From: Gammaproteobacteria bacterium
GTDB taxonomy: Bacteria; Pseudomonadota; Gammaproteobacteria; Enterobacterales; Neiellaceae
Reading direction: 5' to 3'
Assembly (NCBI GenBank): GCA_017425245.1
Contig: JAFOOX010000017.1
Span: forward strand, 1 to 57,494
DNA: 57,494 nucleotides
The notes below the pieces were generated by a model. It saw nothing but the letters and a program-made list of their open reading frames with translations. It was not told where the DNA came from and did not search any database. The position numbers were made by a program, and so were the translations under genes. Positions 37,531 to 44,831 of this stretch are shown here, piece by piece; the first letter of the stretch is position 1; each line of letters opens with the position of its first letter.

Positions 37531-37846
37531 CCGTTTGAGCAACGCCGCGATCACGCAGCAGCCAACCACGGCATCGGGGCTGGTGGTGGGTCGAGGTGAC
37601 AGGAAGTCACCGAGAGCGAGCCCGGCACAGGGAAGTGCCGTCGAGCGGCCCACCAGCAGCACCGGAACAGGCCACAGATCTGGATAGCGCTGCTCTACCG
37701 GGCCGCCGGGATTGGTAAGGGCCGGGCGGGTCCGGCCCTTACCCGGCCAGCGCCGGCCGGTCGGCGCTCTTATCAAATCGCCACGCGATTTGTCTGAATG
37801 TGCCCATCAGGGCGGCGTAGCCGCATCTGCCACTACGCAGTTGGCA
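37531..37846 (+). repeat. Structured repeat, type 2, copy G
   Basis: A related architecture with different primary sequence. TGGTGGG / CCCACCA closes two hairpins: GGTGAC-AGGAA-GTCACC (37595-37611) and CGGCAC-AGGGAA-GTGCCG (37623-37640), separated by CGAGAGC. Then come a 12-bp hairpin GGTAAGGGCCGG / CCGGCCCTTACC (37714-37743), the GCGCC/GGCGC region and the hairpin CAAATCGCCACGCGATTTG (37774-37792) shared with copies A and H, ending in GCAGTTGGC. Tandem behind copy D and reading towards the alkaline phosphatase gene. Confidence 0.85.
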
Positions 37847-37917
37847 TACACGGCCAGCCGCCATGCATTGGCAACTATCAATGACACGCAGTGGCCCATC
37901 CCCCCACCCCGTGCGCA

Positions 37918-37946
37918 ACGTCACAAATCTATAACGCTACTGTCAT
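37918..37946 (+). promoter_or_regulatory. Candidate PhoB box of the alkaline phosphatase operon
   Basis: Three half-sites at 11-bp steps: ACGTCAC (37918), CTATAAC (37929) and CTGTCAT (37940), with spacers AAAT and GCTA. The last is a perfect CTGTCAT; the other two match 5/7. It lies about 90 bp before the start of the first phosphatase gene, consistent with phosphate-starvation control by PhoB. Confidence 0.55.
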
Positions 37947-38032
37947 CTGATCTGCACACACTGCGCTGGCGCCTTACTGCGGCAACAGTAATGCGCATTC
38001 CCGTTTCAGGACTACCAATTGCGAGGATTGCC

Positions 38033-39562
38033 ATGAACAGAACTTCCCAGATCCTGACCGTGCTGGCTAAGGCAGTCGCTTCCGCGCTGCTGGCCAGTGC
38101 CGCTCAGGCGGCTGTGTTACCCGCCCATCAGACCAGCAGCAGCTGGTATACCAGCGCCGCCAGCGATATCAGCGCCAAAGCGATGACCACCCCACGTACC
38201 GGCACCGCCAAGAATGTCATCCTGTTTGTCGGCGACGGCATGGGGGTTTCCACCCTCACCGCCGCCCGCATCTATCAGGGTCAGAAGAAAGCCGGCAACC
38301 AGGGTGGTGAAGAGAACCGCCTGAGTTTCGAGACCTTCCCGTACAGCGCACTCTCCAAGACCTATTCGGTCAACCAGCAGACCCCCGATTCGGCACCGAC
38401 CATGACCGCCATGGTCACTGGCGTCAAAACCGAAGATGGCATGATCTCTGTCTCTGCTGATTCAATCCGCGCCAACTGCGAATCGAGCAAGGGCAATGAG
38501 CTAGTGTCCGCCCTTGAACTGGCGGAAGCCAAAGGCAAGGCCACCGGGGTGATCAGCACCGCCCGCGTCACCCATGCCACGCCGGCTGCCACCTACGCCA
38601 AGAGCCCGGAGCGCAACTGGGAAGCGGACAGCAACCTGACCGCCGAGGCCAAGGCTAACGGCTGCCATGACATCGCCTACCAGTTGGTGATGACCCCGCC
38701 CGGAGACGGCCTGGAAGTCGCCCTCGGCGGTGGCCGCAGCTACTTCCTGCCCAACACCACCACCGATGGCGAAGGCACCAAAGGACGGCGCAAGGACGAC
38801 ATGGACCTGACCAGTCAGTGGACCACCCGCTTTACCAATGCTGCTTATGTATGGAACGCCGAGCAGTTCGCCGCTGTGGATGTGGCCACCACCGACCATC
38901 TGCTGGGGCTGTTTGAAGGCTCGCACATGCAGTATGAAGCCGACCGCGCCGATGATCTCGGCGGTGAGCCGTCGCTGGCCGAGATGACCAGCAAGGCGCT
39001 GGATCTGCTGGCCAAAAATCAGAATGGCTACTTTCTGATGGTTGAAGCAGGGCGTATCGACCATGCCCACCATGCCGGCAATGCGGTCCGTGCGCTGGCC
39101 GACACCGTCGCACTGTCGGACGCCGTGGCTGCCGCTGTGGCCAAGGTCAATCTGGACGAAACCCTGATCATTGTCACTGCTGACCACAGCCATGTGTTCA
39201 CCATTGCCGGCTACCCGGCCCGCGGCAATCCGATCCTCGGCCTGGTCCACGATCCGGATGACACCGAGATCCGTCCTACCCCGTCACTGGCCGCCGATGG
39301 CCTGCCCTACACCACCCTTGGTTACACCAACGGCCCCGGTGCCAAAAATGGCCCGCGTGCCGACCTCTCTGTCATCGATACCGCCGGTCTCGACTTTATG
39401 CAGCAGGCCCAAGTACCGCTGGGCAGTGAAACCCATGCGGGTGAAGACGTCGCCATCTATGCGATCGGCCCCGGTGCCCACCTGTTCCAGGGCTCGGTCG
39501 AACAGCACCAGATCTTCCACGTCATCAATCAGGCCGGCGATCTCGGCGGCACCAAGTACTAA
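38033..39562 (+). CDS. Secreted alkaline phosphatase (PhoA superfamily)
   Basis: A 509-residue periplasmic or secreted alkaline phosphatase that releases phosphate from organic monoesters. The signal peptide ends near ...ASAAQA. Metal and catalytic blocks are all present: NVILFVGDGMGVSTL (Asp ligand), TPDSAPTMTAMVTG with the nucleophilic Ser, LMVEAGRIDHAHHAGN, VTADHSHVF and a late SETHAGEDVA His. The ATG at 38033 has AGGA upstream; the frame is open further back into repeat copy G, but that part is not coding. It overlaps nothing downstream; the second phosphatase starts 20 bp after its stop. A PhoB-like box lies about 90 bp upstream. Confidence 0.93.
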   Translation: MNRTSQILTVLAKAVASALLASAAQAAVLPAHQTSSSWYTSAASDISAKAMTTPRTGTAKNVILFVGDGMGVSTLTAARIYQGQKKAGNQGGEENRLSFETFPYSALSKTYSVNQQTPDSAPTMTAMVTGVKTEDGMISVSADSIRANCESSKGNELVSALELAEAKGKATGVISTARVTHATPAATYAKSPERNWEADSNLTAEAKANGCHDIAYQLVMTPPGDGLEVALGGGRSYFLPNTTTDGEGTKGRRKDDMDLTSQWTTRFTNAAYVWNAEQFAAVDVATTDHLLGLFEGSHMQYEADRADDLGGEPSLAEMTSKALDLLAKNQNGYFLMVEAGRIDHAHHAGNAVRALADTVALSDAVAAAVAKVNLDETLIIVTADHSHVFTIAGYPARGNPILGLVHDPDDTEIRPTPSLAADGLPYTTLGYTNGPGAKNGPRADLSVIDTAGLDFMQQAQVPLGSETHAGEDVAIYAIGPGAHLFQGSVEQHQIFHVINQAGDLGGTKY

Positions 39563-39582
39563 TGCAGGGGAAGGACATACTC

Positions 39583-41202
39583 ATGGAATTCAAGAAACTT
39601 GCTCTGGCATTGGCCATCGGCCTGAGCCTCGCCCTTAGCGGTTGCGGTGACGATGGTGACGACGGCGTGGCCGGTACCCCTGGTCAGAATGGCACCCCTG
39701 GCCAGGATGGCGCCCCTGGCCGTGACTACACCGAGGTCAACAGCTGGTACACCAGCGCCTCGGCGGCGGTCTCGCGCGCCAGCACCACCAACTTCAATGA
39801 AACGGCCGGAGCGGCCAAAAACGTCATCCTCTTTGTGGGCGACGGTATGGGGATCTCCACCCTGACCGCTGCCCGCATCCTCGAAGGCCAGCTGGCCGGC
39901 GAAATGGGCGAAGATCACCGCCTGAGCTTTGAGACCTTCCCTCATGTCGGGCTGGTCAAGACCTACAGCTCTAACCAGCAGACGCCCGACTCGGCCCCGA
40001 CCATGACCGCAATGGTCACCGGCGTTAAAACCAAGGATGGTCTGGTCAGCGTCAGCGACGCCGCTGTGCGCTCAAACTGCACATCGGGTCAGGGTCAGGA
40101 ACTGGTGACCAGCCTGATGCTGGCCGAGATGGCCGGCATGAGCACCGGCATCATCAGTACCGCCCGCCTGACCCACGCCACCCCGGCCGCCACCTACGCT
40201 CACAGCGTCAACCGCGACTGGGAGGCAGACAGCAATATGCCAGCTCAGGCGATCACAGATGGTTGTAAGGATATCGCTGCCCAGCTAATCGATTTCAGTT
40301 ACGGCGATGGTATCGAAGTGGCACTGGGTGGTGGCCGCAGCTACTTCACACCCAACACCACTCAAGACCCGGAATATGGCAGCAACGGCCGCCGCCGCGA
40401 TGGTCGCGACCTGACCGCAGAATGGACCAGCAAGTACAGCAACAGCGCCTATGTCTGGAACCGCGACCAGTTCCTGGCTGTGGATACCAGCACCACTGAC
40501 CACCTGTTGGGGTTGTTCGAACCTTCACATCTGCAGTACGAAGCCGACCGCGCCGACGACACCGCCGGTGAGCCGTCGCTGGCCGAGATGACCAGCCGCT
40601 CGCTGGATATCTTGAAACGCAACGACAACGGCTACTTCCTGATGGTGGAAGCGGGTCGTATCGACCACGCCCACCATGCCGGCAACGCCGCCCGTGCCCT
40701 GCACGACACCATTGCTCTGTCGGATGCGGTACGGGTGGCGATTGAAAAGGCCGGCCCGGATACCCTGATCCTGGTTACCGCCGACCACAGCCACGTGTTC
40801 ACCATTGCCGGATACCCGACCCGGGGCAACCCAATCCTCGGTCTGGTGCGTGGCAACAACGCCGACGGCAAGCCGGCCGCCGGCTACGACACCGATGCCA
40901 ACGGCATGCCTTACACCACCTTGGGCTACGCCAATGGTCCGGGCTTCGGCTTCGGCAGTGACCCGATGAATCAGGATGACCAGCGCCCGGATCTCAACCT
41001 CTACGACGTCACCAGCATCGACTTCCGCCAAGAAGCGACCGTACCCATGGGCAGCGAAACCCATGCCGGTGAAGACGTGGCGGTATTTGCCACAGGCCCG
41101 GGGGCCAGCCTGGTGAGCGGCTCGATCGAGCAGCATGCACTGTTCCATGTGATGGCGCGCGCAGCCAATCTGGTCGCCCGCGCCGAAGCCGCTCAGCCAT
41201 AA
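39583..41202 (+). CDS. Alkaline phosphatase lipoprotein with Gly-X-Y linker
   Basis: A 539-residue paralogue of the preceding phosphatase, with the same catalytic blocks: NVILFVGDGMGISTL, TPDSAPTMTAMVTG, LMVEAGRIDHAHHAGN, TADHSHVF and SETHAGEDVA. It differs at the N-terminus: a type II signal with lipobox LSGC, then an acidic stretch (GDDGDDG) and a short collagen-like Gly-X-Y run (GTPGQNGTPGQDGAPGRD) before the catalytic domain. It is therefore likely a membrane-tethered, possibly surface-exposed phosphatase on a flexible stalk. Asp residues after the lipid Cys may affect sorting. The ATG at 39583 follows an AAGGA site. A strong hairpin follows its stop. Confidence 0.92.
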   Translation: MEFKKLALALAIGLSLALSGCGDDGDDGVAGTPGQNGTPGQDGAPGRDYTEVNSWYTSASAAVSRASTTNFNETAGAAKNVILFVGDGMGISTLTAARILEGQLAGEMGEDHRLSFETFPHVGLVKTYSSNQQTPDSAPTMTAMVTGVKTKDGLVSVSDAAVRSNCTSGQGQELVTSLMLAEMAGMSTGIISTARLTHATPAATYAHSVNRDWEADSNMPAQAITDGCKDIAAQLIDFSYGDGIEVALGGGRSYFTPNTTQDPEYGSNGRRRDGRDLTAEWTSKYSNSAYVWNRDQFLAVDTSTTDHLLGLFEPSHLQYEADRADDTAGEPSLAEMTSRSLDILKRNDNGYFLMVEAGRIDHAHHAGNAARALHDTIALSDAVRVAIEKAGPDTLILVTADHSHVFTIAGYPTRGNPILGLVRGNNADGKPAAGYDTDANGMPYTTLGYANGPGFGFGSDPMNQDDQRPDLNLYDVTSIDFRQEATVPMGSETHAGEDVAVFATGPGASLVSGSIEQHALFHVMARAANLVARAEAAQP

Positions 41203-41220
41203 GGCTGAGTCGGCCCCAAG

Positions 41221-41246
41221 CTGCCCCGGCCAGCAGGCCGGGGCAG
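41221..41246 (+). terminator. Strong hairpin after the second phosphatase gene
   Basis: An 11-bp perfect stem, CTGCCCCGGCC / GGCCGGGGCAG, with loop AGCA, 18 bp past the stop and followed by TGCTGTTTA. It may attenuate transcription into the next gene, which starts 38 bp later. Confidence 0.6.
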
Positions 41247-41284
41247 TGCTGTTTACCACCCGATCCTGTACTTGGAGAATGACC

Positions 41285-42016
41285 ATGCTGCGTTCACTGC
41301 TTACCGCTACCAGCCTGCTGCTGGCCCTGCCAGCTGCTGCCAGCTTCTGCCCCGACCAGCCGGCCACCGGCAGCTGGGGGCTGAGCTACCAGCTCGACAA
41401 CAACGGCCAGCGCAGCGGCACCCTTGAGATCCTGCGCCACGGCAGCGATACCGCCCTTTACAATCCTGATCGCCAGATTGGCGAATGGTGGGTGCTGGCC
41501 GACAGCAAGCGACCGCGCTTTCACCGCCTGTTTGGCGAGCAGCAGCGGCGTATCGACTACACCACCGGCGACCTGCGCGCCCTTGGCGTTAACGTCAATA
41601 TCGACAGCATCGAGAGCTTCGCCATGGCGCCCCTGCTCAGCCATCTCAAAGCCGGTGACGCCGTCGCCGACTGCCCGGCCGCCCGCCACTACAGCGGCGA
41701 GATCAACGGCAGTCACTACGAGGTTAACTGGCATTCGGCGCTCAAGCTGCCGCTGCTGCTGGAGACCCGTAAAGCGGGCCAGGTACGCCGCTGGCAGGCC
41801 AACGCGCTAATCAACGAACCAACGGTAAATCAGCGCTTTGGCCAGTGGCTCGACTTTCAGCCAACCGATTTTGCCGATATCGGCGACATGGAAACCGACC
41901 CCTTTCTGGCCAAGCTGATCACCCAGGGCTTTATCGAACACGCCCACCCCACCGCCTACAACAGCGATGGCACGGTGATCAGCAGTGAAGGTGACCATGC
42001 TGGTCATGGCCATTGA
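41285..42016 (+). CDS. Exported protein of unknown function with His-rich tail
   Basis: A 243-residue protein I do not recognise. A signal peptide (MLRSLLTATSLLLALPAAAS) is followed by FCPDQPATGSWGLSYQLDNN, a beta-rich middle, and a tail ending HAGHGH with further histidines (IEHAHP), which could bind metal. Two cysteines (early FCPD and ADCPAA) may form a disulfide. It follows the two alkaline phosphatases on the same strand, so a periplasmic role in phosphate or metal (Zn) handling is possible but unproven. The start at 41285 has GGAG seven bases upstream. Repeat copy E begins within 10 bp of its stop. Confidence 0.65.
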   Translation: MLRSLLTATSLLLALPAAASFCPDQPATGSWGLSYQLDNNGQRSGTLEILRHGSDTALYNPDRQIGEWWVLADSKRPRFHRLFGEQQRRIDYTTGDLRALGVNVNIDSIESFAMAPLLSHLKAGDAVADCPAARHYSGEINGSHYEVNWHSALKLPLLLETRKAGQVRRWQANALINEPTVNQRFGQWLDFQPTDFADIGDMETDPFLAKLITQGFIEHAHPTAYNSDGTVISSEGDHAGHGH

Positions 42017-42020
42017 TTGA

Positions 42021-42460
42021 GCTGCCGCTGCGTGGCGGCAGGTTGTAGCTGCCAACGCCGTTGGCGATGCGCCTGCGGCGTGGCAGCAGAATGCGAGGCT
42101 CCCCGCCTCGTGCTGGGGCCGCGTTAATGCCGCTGCGCGGCAGATGCGGCTGCGCCGCCGGATTGCGGCTACGCCGCGCGGATGCCAACTGCGTTGGCCA
42201 TGCGGCTGCGCCGCGGCAGAGTGGGCTTTCGCGCCCACACGACGAGCCAAGGGAGGGTCGCCGAACCCTCCCTTGGCGAACCCTGTCGGCCCCCAAAGAT
42301 CACCACCATCACGATCTGGCTGTAGTTCTGCCGGGCTACGGGGTCGCAAATATGGGCTGTCCTGCCCAGATTTGCTTTCGCTGGCATCCCTGCCAGCTCA
42401 ACCCCTACACCCGGCTGGCCGTGGGTTGGCTGGCGTGGGTGCGGGTGGTGATCAAGGGGT
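42021..42460 (-). repeat. Structured repeat, type 1, copy E, with mini-hairpin array
   Basis: The core 42298-42453 is closed by GATCACCACC / GGTGGTGATC. The twin hairpins equal those of copy C (loops AGGGAT and AGGACA on the minus strand). The large hairpin GCCAAGGGAGGGT / ACCCTCCCTTGGC lies just outside the core. The 42021-42235 part is an array of roughly nine short palindromes with varied 5-6 bp stems and mostly three-base loops (for example GCGGC-TGC-GCCGC, GCGGC-TAC-GCCGC, GCCAAC-TGC-GTTGGC), including GTGGGC/GCCCAC. It starts directly after the upstream gene's stop. Confidence 0.85.
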
Positions 42461-42651
42461 GGATGGGGAATGCAGCACCAGTGCTAATGGTCAGGTGTCC
42501 CCGATCTGCGGATCGGGTTGGCTGCCTGATTAGCAACGGTGCAGGGAGATAGGGCAATAGCAGCTACTTACAGATCTTGGGCGCTTGGAACATCCCTTGT
42601 CGCATTGGCATCACCAGGGGCCTTGTTGATCAAATCGCCCTGCAGGCTCTG
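42461..42651. other. Intergenic stretch between copy E and its cargo
   Basis: Contains the inverted near copy of the 17-bp D/G repeat (42494-42510) and GATCTGCGGATC. No gene is visible. At its right edge, GTTAGAT (42655-42661, plus strand) overlaps the end of the small membrane protein gene and fits GTTRRRY, but no paired site was found. Confidence 0.4.
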
Positions 42652-42990
42652 TTAGTTAGATGTTTTACGAATCAGGCTTGCAAACAATGAACTCGCTATA
42701 ATCGACGTATAAAGGCCGCTATAACCTAAAACAATTACAAATGCAGCAACAATTAACAAAGATGGATTTTCGAATAAAAACCCTAAAAACTCACTCTCTT
42801 TCCCGACAAATAGCTCGCCTAAGGGCTTTAAAATCATCACCGAAATGTATGTGAACAAACCACAGAGTAGAAATCTAATCTCATACCTGATGCTTGATTC
42901 CCAATGAGACGATTGCAGCAGCAACAAGCCTGCAATCATAGAAATCTGAAATTTAATTTTTTCCATTTTCGAAGGCGTCCCCTTAAACAT
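42652..42990 (-). CDS. Small multi-pass membrane protein (AT-rich cargo)
   Basis: A protein of about 112 residues, not recognised. Three hydrophobic segments are visible: FQISMIAGLLLLQSS, a middle one around FLLCGLFTYISVMIL, and LLIVAAFVIVLGYSGLYTSI, with a basic C-terminus (LIRKTSN). Start options are ATG 42990 (AAGG nearby), ATG 42966 or a TTG at 43005; none is decisive. It follows the PIN-like gene on the same strand after about 100 bp and shares its low GC, so the two probably arrived together. A membrane effector or anchor for a defence pair is a hypothesis. Confidence 0.6.
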   Translation of the reverse strand: MFKGTPSKMEKIKFQISMIAGLLLLQSSHWESSIRYEIRFLLCGLFTYISVMILKPLGELFVGKESEFLGFLFENPSLLIVAAFVIVLGYSGLYTSIIASSLFASLIRKTSN

Positions 42991-43093
42991 AACCTTCAGG
43001 ATCAAGGACTTGTCGGATCTGTTGTTTTTGAGTGCTATAAAAAAGAACTCAAAAACGCTGCGGAGAGCAAGTCCATTGGAGCCAATTTCTAGC

Positions 43094-43906
43094 TCACGCC
43101 TCTAGCACCTTTTTAAGGTTAAAATGAAGATTTTGAACACTTTTCTCGTAACTAAGAATCCCATCAAAATAAGACCCTAGAATTACATAACTGTTATCCA
43201 GTAGCTCATTGGTAACCTTTTCAGGCTTATAGCCCTCAAAACCACCATTGGATATCCATTTAAAAGCTCTCAATAAACAAACATACAGATATCTTGCATT
43301 TATGGGATTTTCATTAACAAAATCGTTTGCTTTACTACCGGCATACCCCATTTCTGAGAAATACTTAGTAAATGCCGCCGGAACCAAGCTCCTAATTTCT
43401 TGATTGAGGGCATCGTCAGTAATTTGTTTCTTTACTAGCGCATTTTTAAAATCTGGGTTAATGTCATCTTTTATTCGTTCAATTAAGCCACCAAATGTTA
43501 ATTTGCACTGTTGGTGGTTTAGAATTCCCGACCTAAAAACATCCACATTCGCACTAAGTTTTGATTTTAATAGTGTAAATGACGTCCCAAACTCTTGCCT
43601 CTTTATCTCTCCCAGCAGGCCTTTAAAAAAGGCATTGTAATCTTCTCTCACTAAATCGTTTTTAGTAATGGCTCTATTATTACTATTCTCAAATGCCATT
43701 GCTTCATCAATAGATATGATGAAATCCACTTGATCCGGAATTTCAGAAATGGTTTTTAGTGAGGCTCTAATAGTAGATTCCCACTGTTCTGATTTGCTCA
43801 TTTCTAACAATGCGGAGTCAGTGACAATAAATCTATTGCTTGAATTATTTACCAAATTTTTTAAATCATCCTTCCTGAAATAATTTTGATCTACAACGTA
43901 TTCCAT
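43094..43906 (-). CDS. PIN-like domain protein (AT-rich cargo)
   Basis: A 270-residue protein with no name I can give. It starts MEYVVDQNYF, a strand with an early Asp as in PIN nucleases, followed by FIVTDSALLEM, which supplies the acidic helix. Near the C-terminus NELLDNSYVILGSYFDGILSYEK resembles the PIN motif D-x-x-Y-x-x-x-A-x-Y-x-D-x-x-x-T-D-D, but with SYEK in place of TDDK. A large helical insert (about 90-200) separates the parts. PIN proteins are usually Mg2+-dependent RNases, often toxins; the altered last acidic site leaves activity uncertain. The GC content is much lower than the host's, pointing to recent transfer. It lies between repeat copies E and H/F with a small membrane protein downstream. 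Confidence 0.55.
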   Translation of the reverse strand: MEYVVDQNYFRKDDLKNLVNNSSNRFIVTDSALLEMSKSEQWESTIRASLKTISEIPDQVDFIISIDEAMAFENSNNRAITKNDLVREDYNAFFKGLLGEIKRQEFGTSFTLLKSKLSANVDVFRSGILNHQQCKLTFGGLIERIKDDINPDFKNALVKKQITDDALNQEIRSLVPAAFTKYFSEMGYAGSKANDFVNENPINARYLYVCLLRAFKWISNGGFEGYKPEKVTNELLDNSYVILGSYFDGILSYEKSVQNLHFNLKKVLEA

Positions 43907-44056
43907 TTGAAAATTCCCTTATTGAGCCAACTTTTTAATTGCTCCGAGGACACCCACTCGAACCCACTCGAAACGCCGCAGAGAAAGCCTACCTTATCGG
44001 CAGCCCTGCAAAATGTGAACAAACGCCAAATCCAGGCTGCGGCTCAATCTGCCAAC

Positions 44057-44410
44057 CCCGTTTGAGCAGCGCCAAGATCACACAGCAGCCAAACACGGCA
44101 TCGGGGCTGGTGGTGGGTCGAGGTGACAGGAGGTCACCGAGAGCGAGCCCGGTACATGGATGTACCGTCGAGCGGCCCACCAGCAGCACCGGAACAGACC
44201 ACTGGCATCAATCGCGCTGCTCTACCGGGCCGCCGGGATTGGTAAGGGCCGGGCGGGTCCGGCTCTTGCCCGGCCTGCGCCGGCCGGTCGGCGCTCTTAT
44301 CAAATCGCCACGCGATTTGTCTGAATGTGCCCATCCGGGCGGCGCAGCCGCAATCTAACGCCACGCAGTGGCATCTACTGCGGCGCAGCCGCATCGCCAA
44401 CGCAGTTGGC
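44057..44410 (+). repeat. Structured repeat, type 2, copy H
   Basis: Sister of copy G. TGGTGGG/CCCACCA encloses GGTGAC-AGGAG-GTCACC (44122-44138) and GGTACATGGATGTACC (44151-44166). Compared with G, the second stem changed on both arms (GGCAC/GTGCC to GGTACAT/ATGTACC). The GGTAAGGGCCGG hairpin keeps pairing through G-T wobbles. The shared hairpin CAAATCGCCACGCGATTTG is at 44301-44319. Then four mini-hairpins with GCA loops follow, the last GCCAACGCAGTTGGC (44396-44410). Confidence 0.85.
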
Positions 44411-44426
44411 TACTGGGCCATCGCAG

Positions 44427-44453
44427 CCCTTCGACAAGCTCAGGGCGAACGGG
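44427..44453. repeat. Short palindromic repeat containing TTCGACAAGCTCAGGG
   Basis: CCCT and AGGG arms flank TCGACAAGCTC, followed by CGAACGGG. I recall nearly this sequence as a dispersed short repeat in many unrelated bacterial genomes; here a single copy lies between repeat copies H and F. Function unknown. Confidence 0.4.
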
Positions 44454-44483
44454 CCACGCAGCGGCACCATCTCCGTCTGCCCC

Positions 44484-44800
44484 ACCCCTCGATCACCACC
44501 GGCACGGCGGTCAGCCGACGCACGGCCAGTCGGCAGTAGGGGTTGAGTCGCCTGGACGGCGACGAAAGCCACTAAGGCACAGGGAGGTGCCTTTGTGGCG
44601 ACCCCGCAGGCCGGCAGAACGGACAAATGTTGTCGATGGTGGTGATCGCTGGGGGCGCCCGGGTGTGCAGAGGGGCGTGGCGATACGCCCCTCTGCCCCA
44701 GCGCGAGGCGGGGAGCCTCGCATTCTGCCGCCACGCAGTGGCATCTGCTGCGGCGCAGCCGCCATTCAGCGCTCCAGGCGCGACCGCCAGCGCAGTTGGC
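44484..44800 (+). repeat. Structured repeat, type 1, copy F
   Basis: Distal inverted partner of copy E. The core 44491-44647 is closed by GATCACCACC / GGTGGTGATC. Twin hairpins: TCGCC-TGGAC-GGCGA (as in D) and GCCAC...GGCAC-AGGGAG-GTGCC...GTGGC. The large hairpin is GCAGAGGGGCGT / ACGCCCCTCTGC, as in copy C. Next, GCGAGGC-GGGGA-GCCTCGC replaces the GCGGGC hairpin of other copies. GCA-loop mini-hairpins end at GCCAGCGCAGTTGGC (44786-44800). Confidence 0.85.
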
Positions 44801-44831
44801 ACAACCAACCATTGCCGCCAGCACGGCCAAC

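Noticed and set aside
37712..38032. N-terminal extension of the first alkaline phosphatase
   Set aside because: It would translate repeat copy G and the PhoB-like box; a normal signal peptide begins at 38033.
42021..42235. CRISPR array
   Set aside because: The short palindromes lack uniform direct repeats and unique spacers of constant length, and no cas gene is present.
36222..44800. Retron or diversity-generating retroelement RNA
   Set aside because: Folded repeats with closing helices recall msr-msd, but no reverse transcriptase gene lies in the window and copies occur in inverted pairs.
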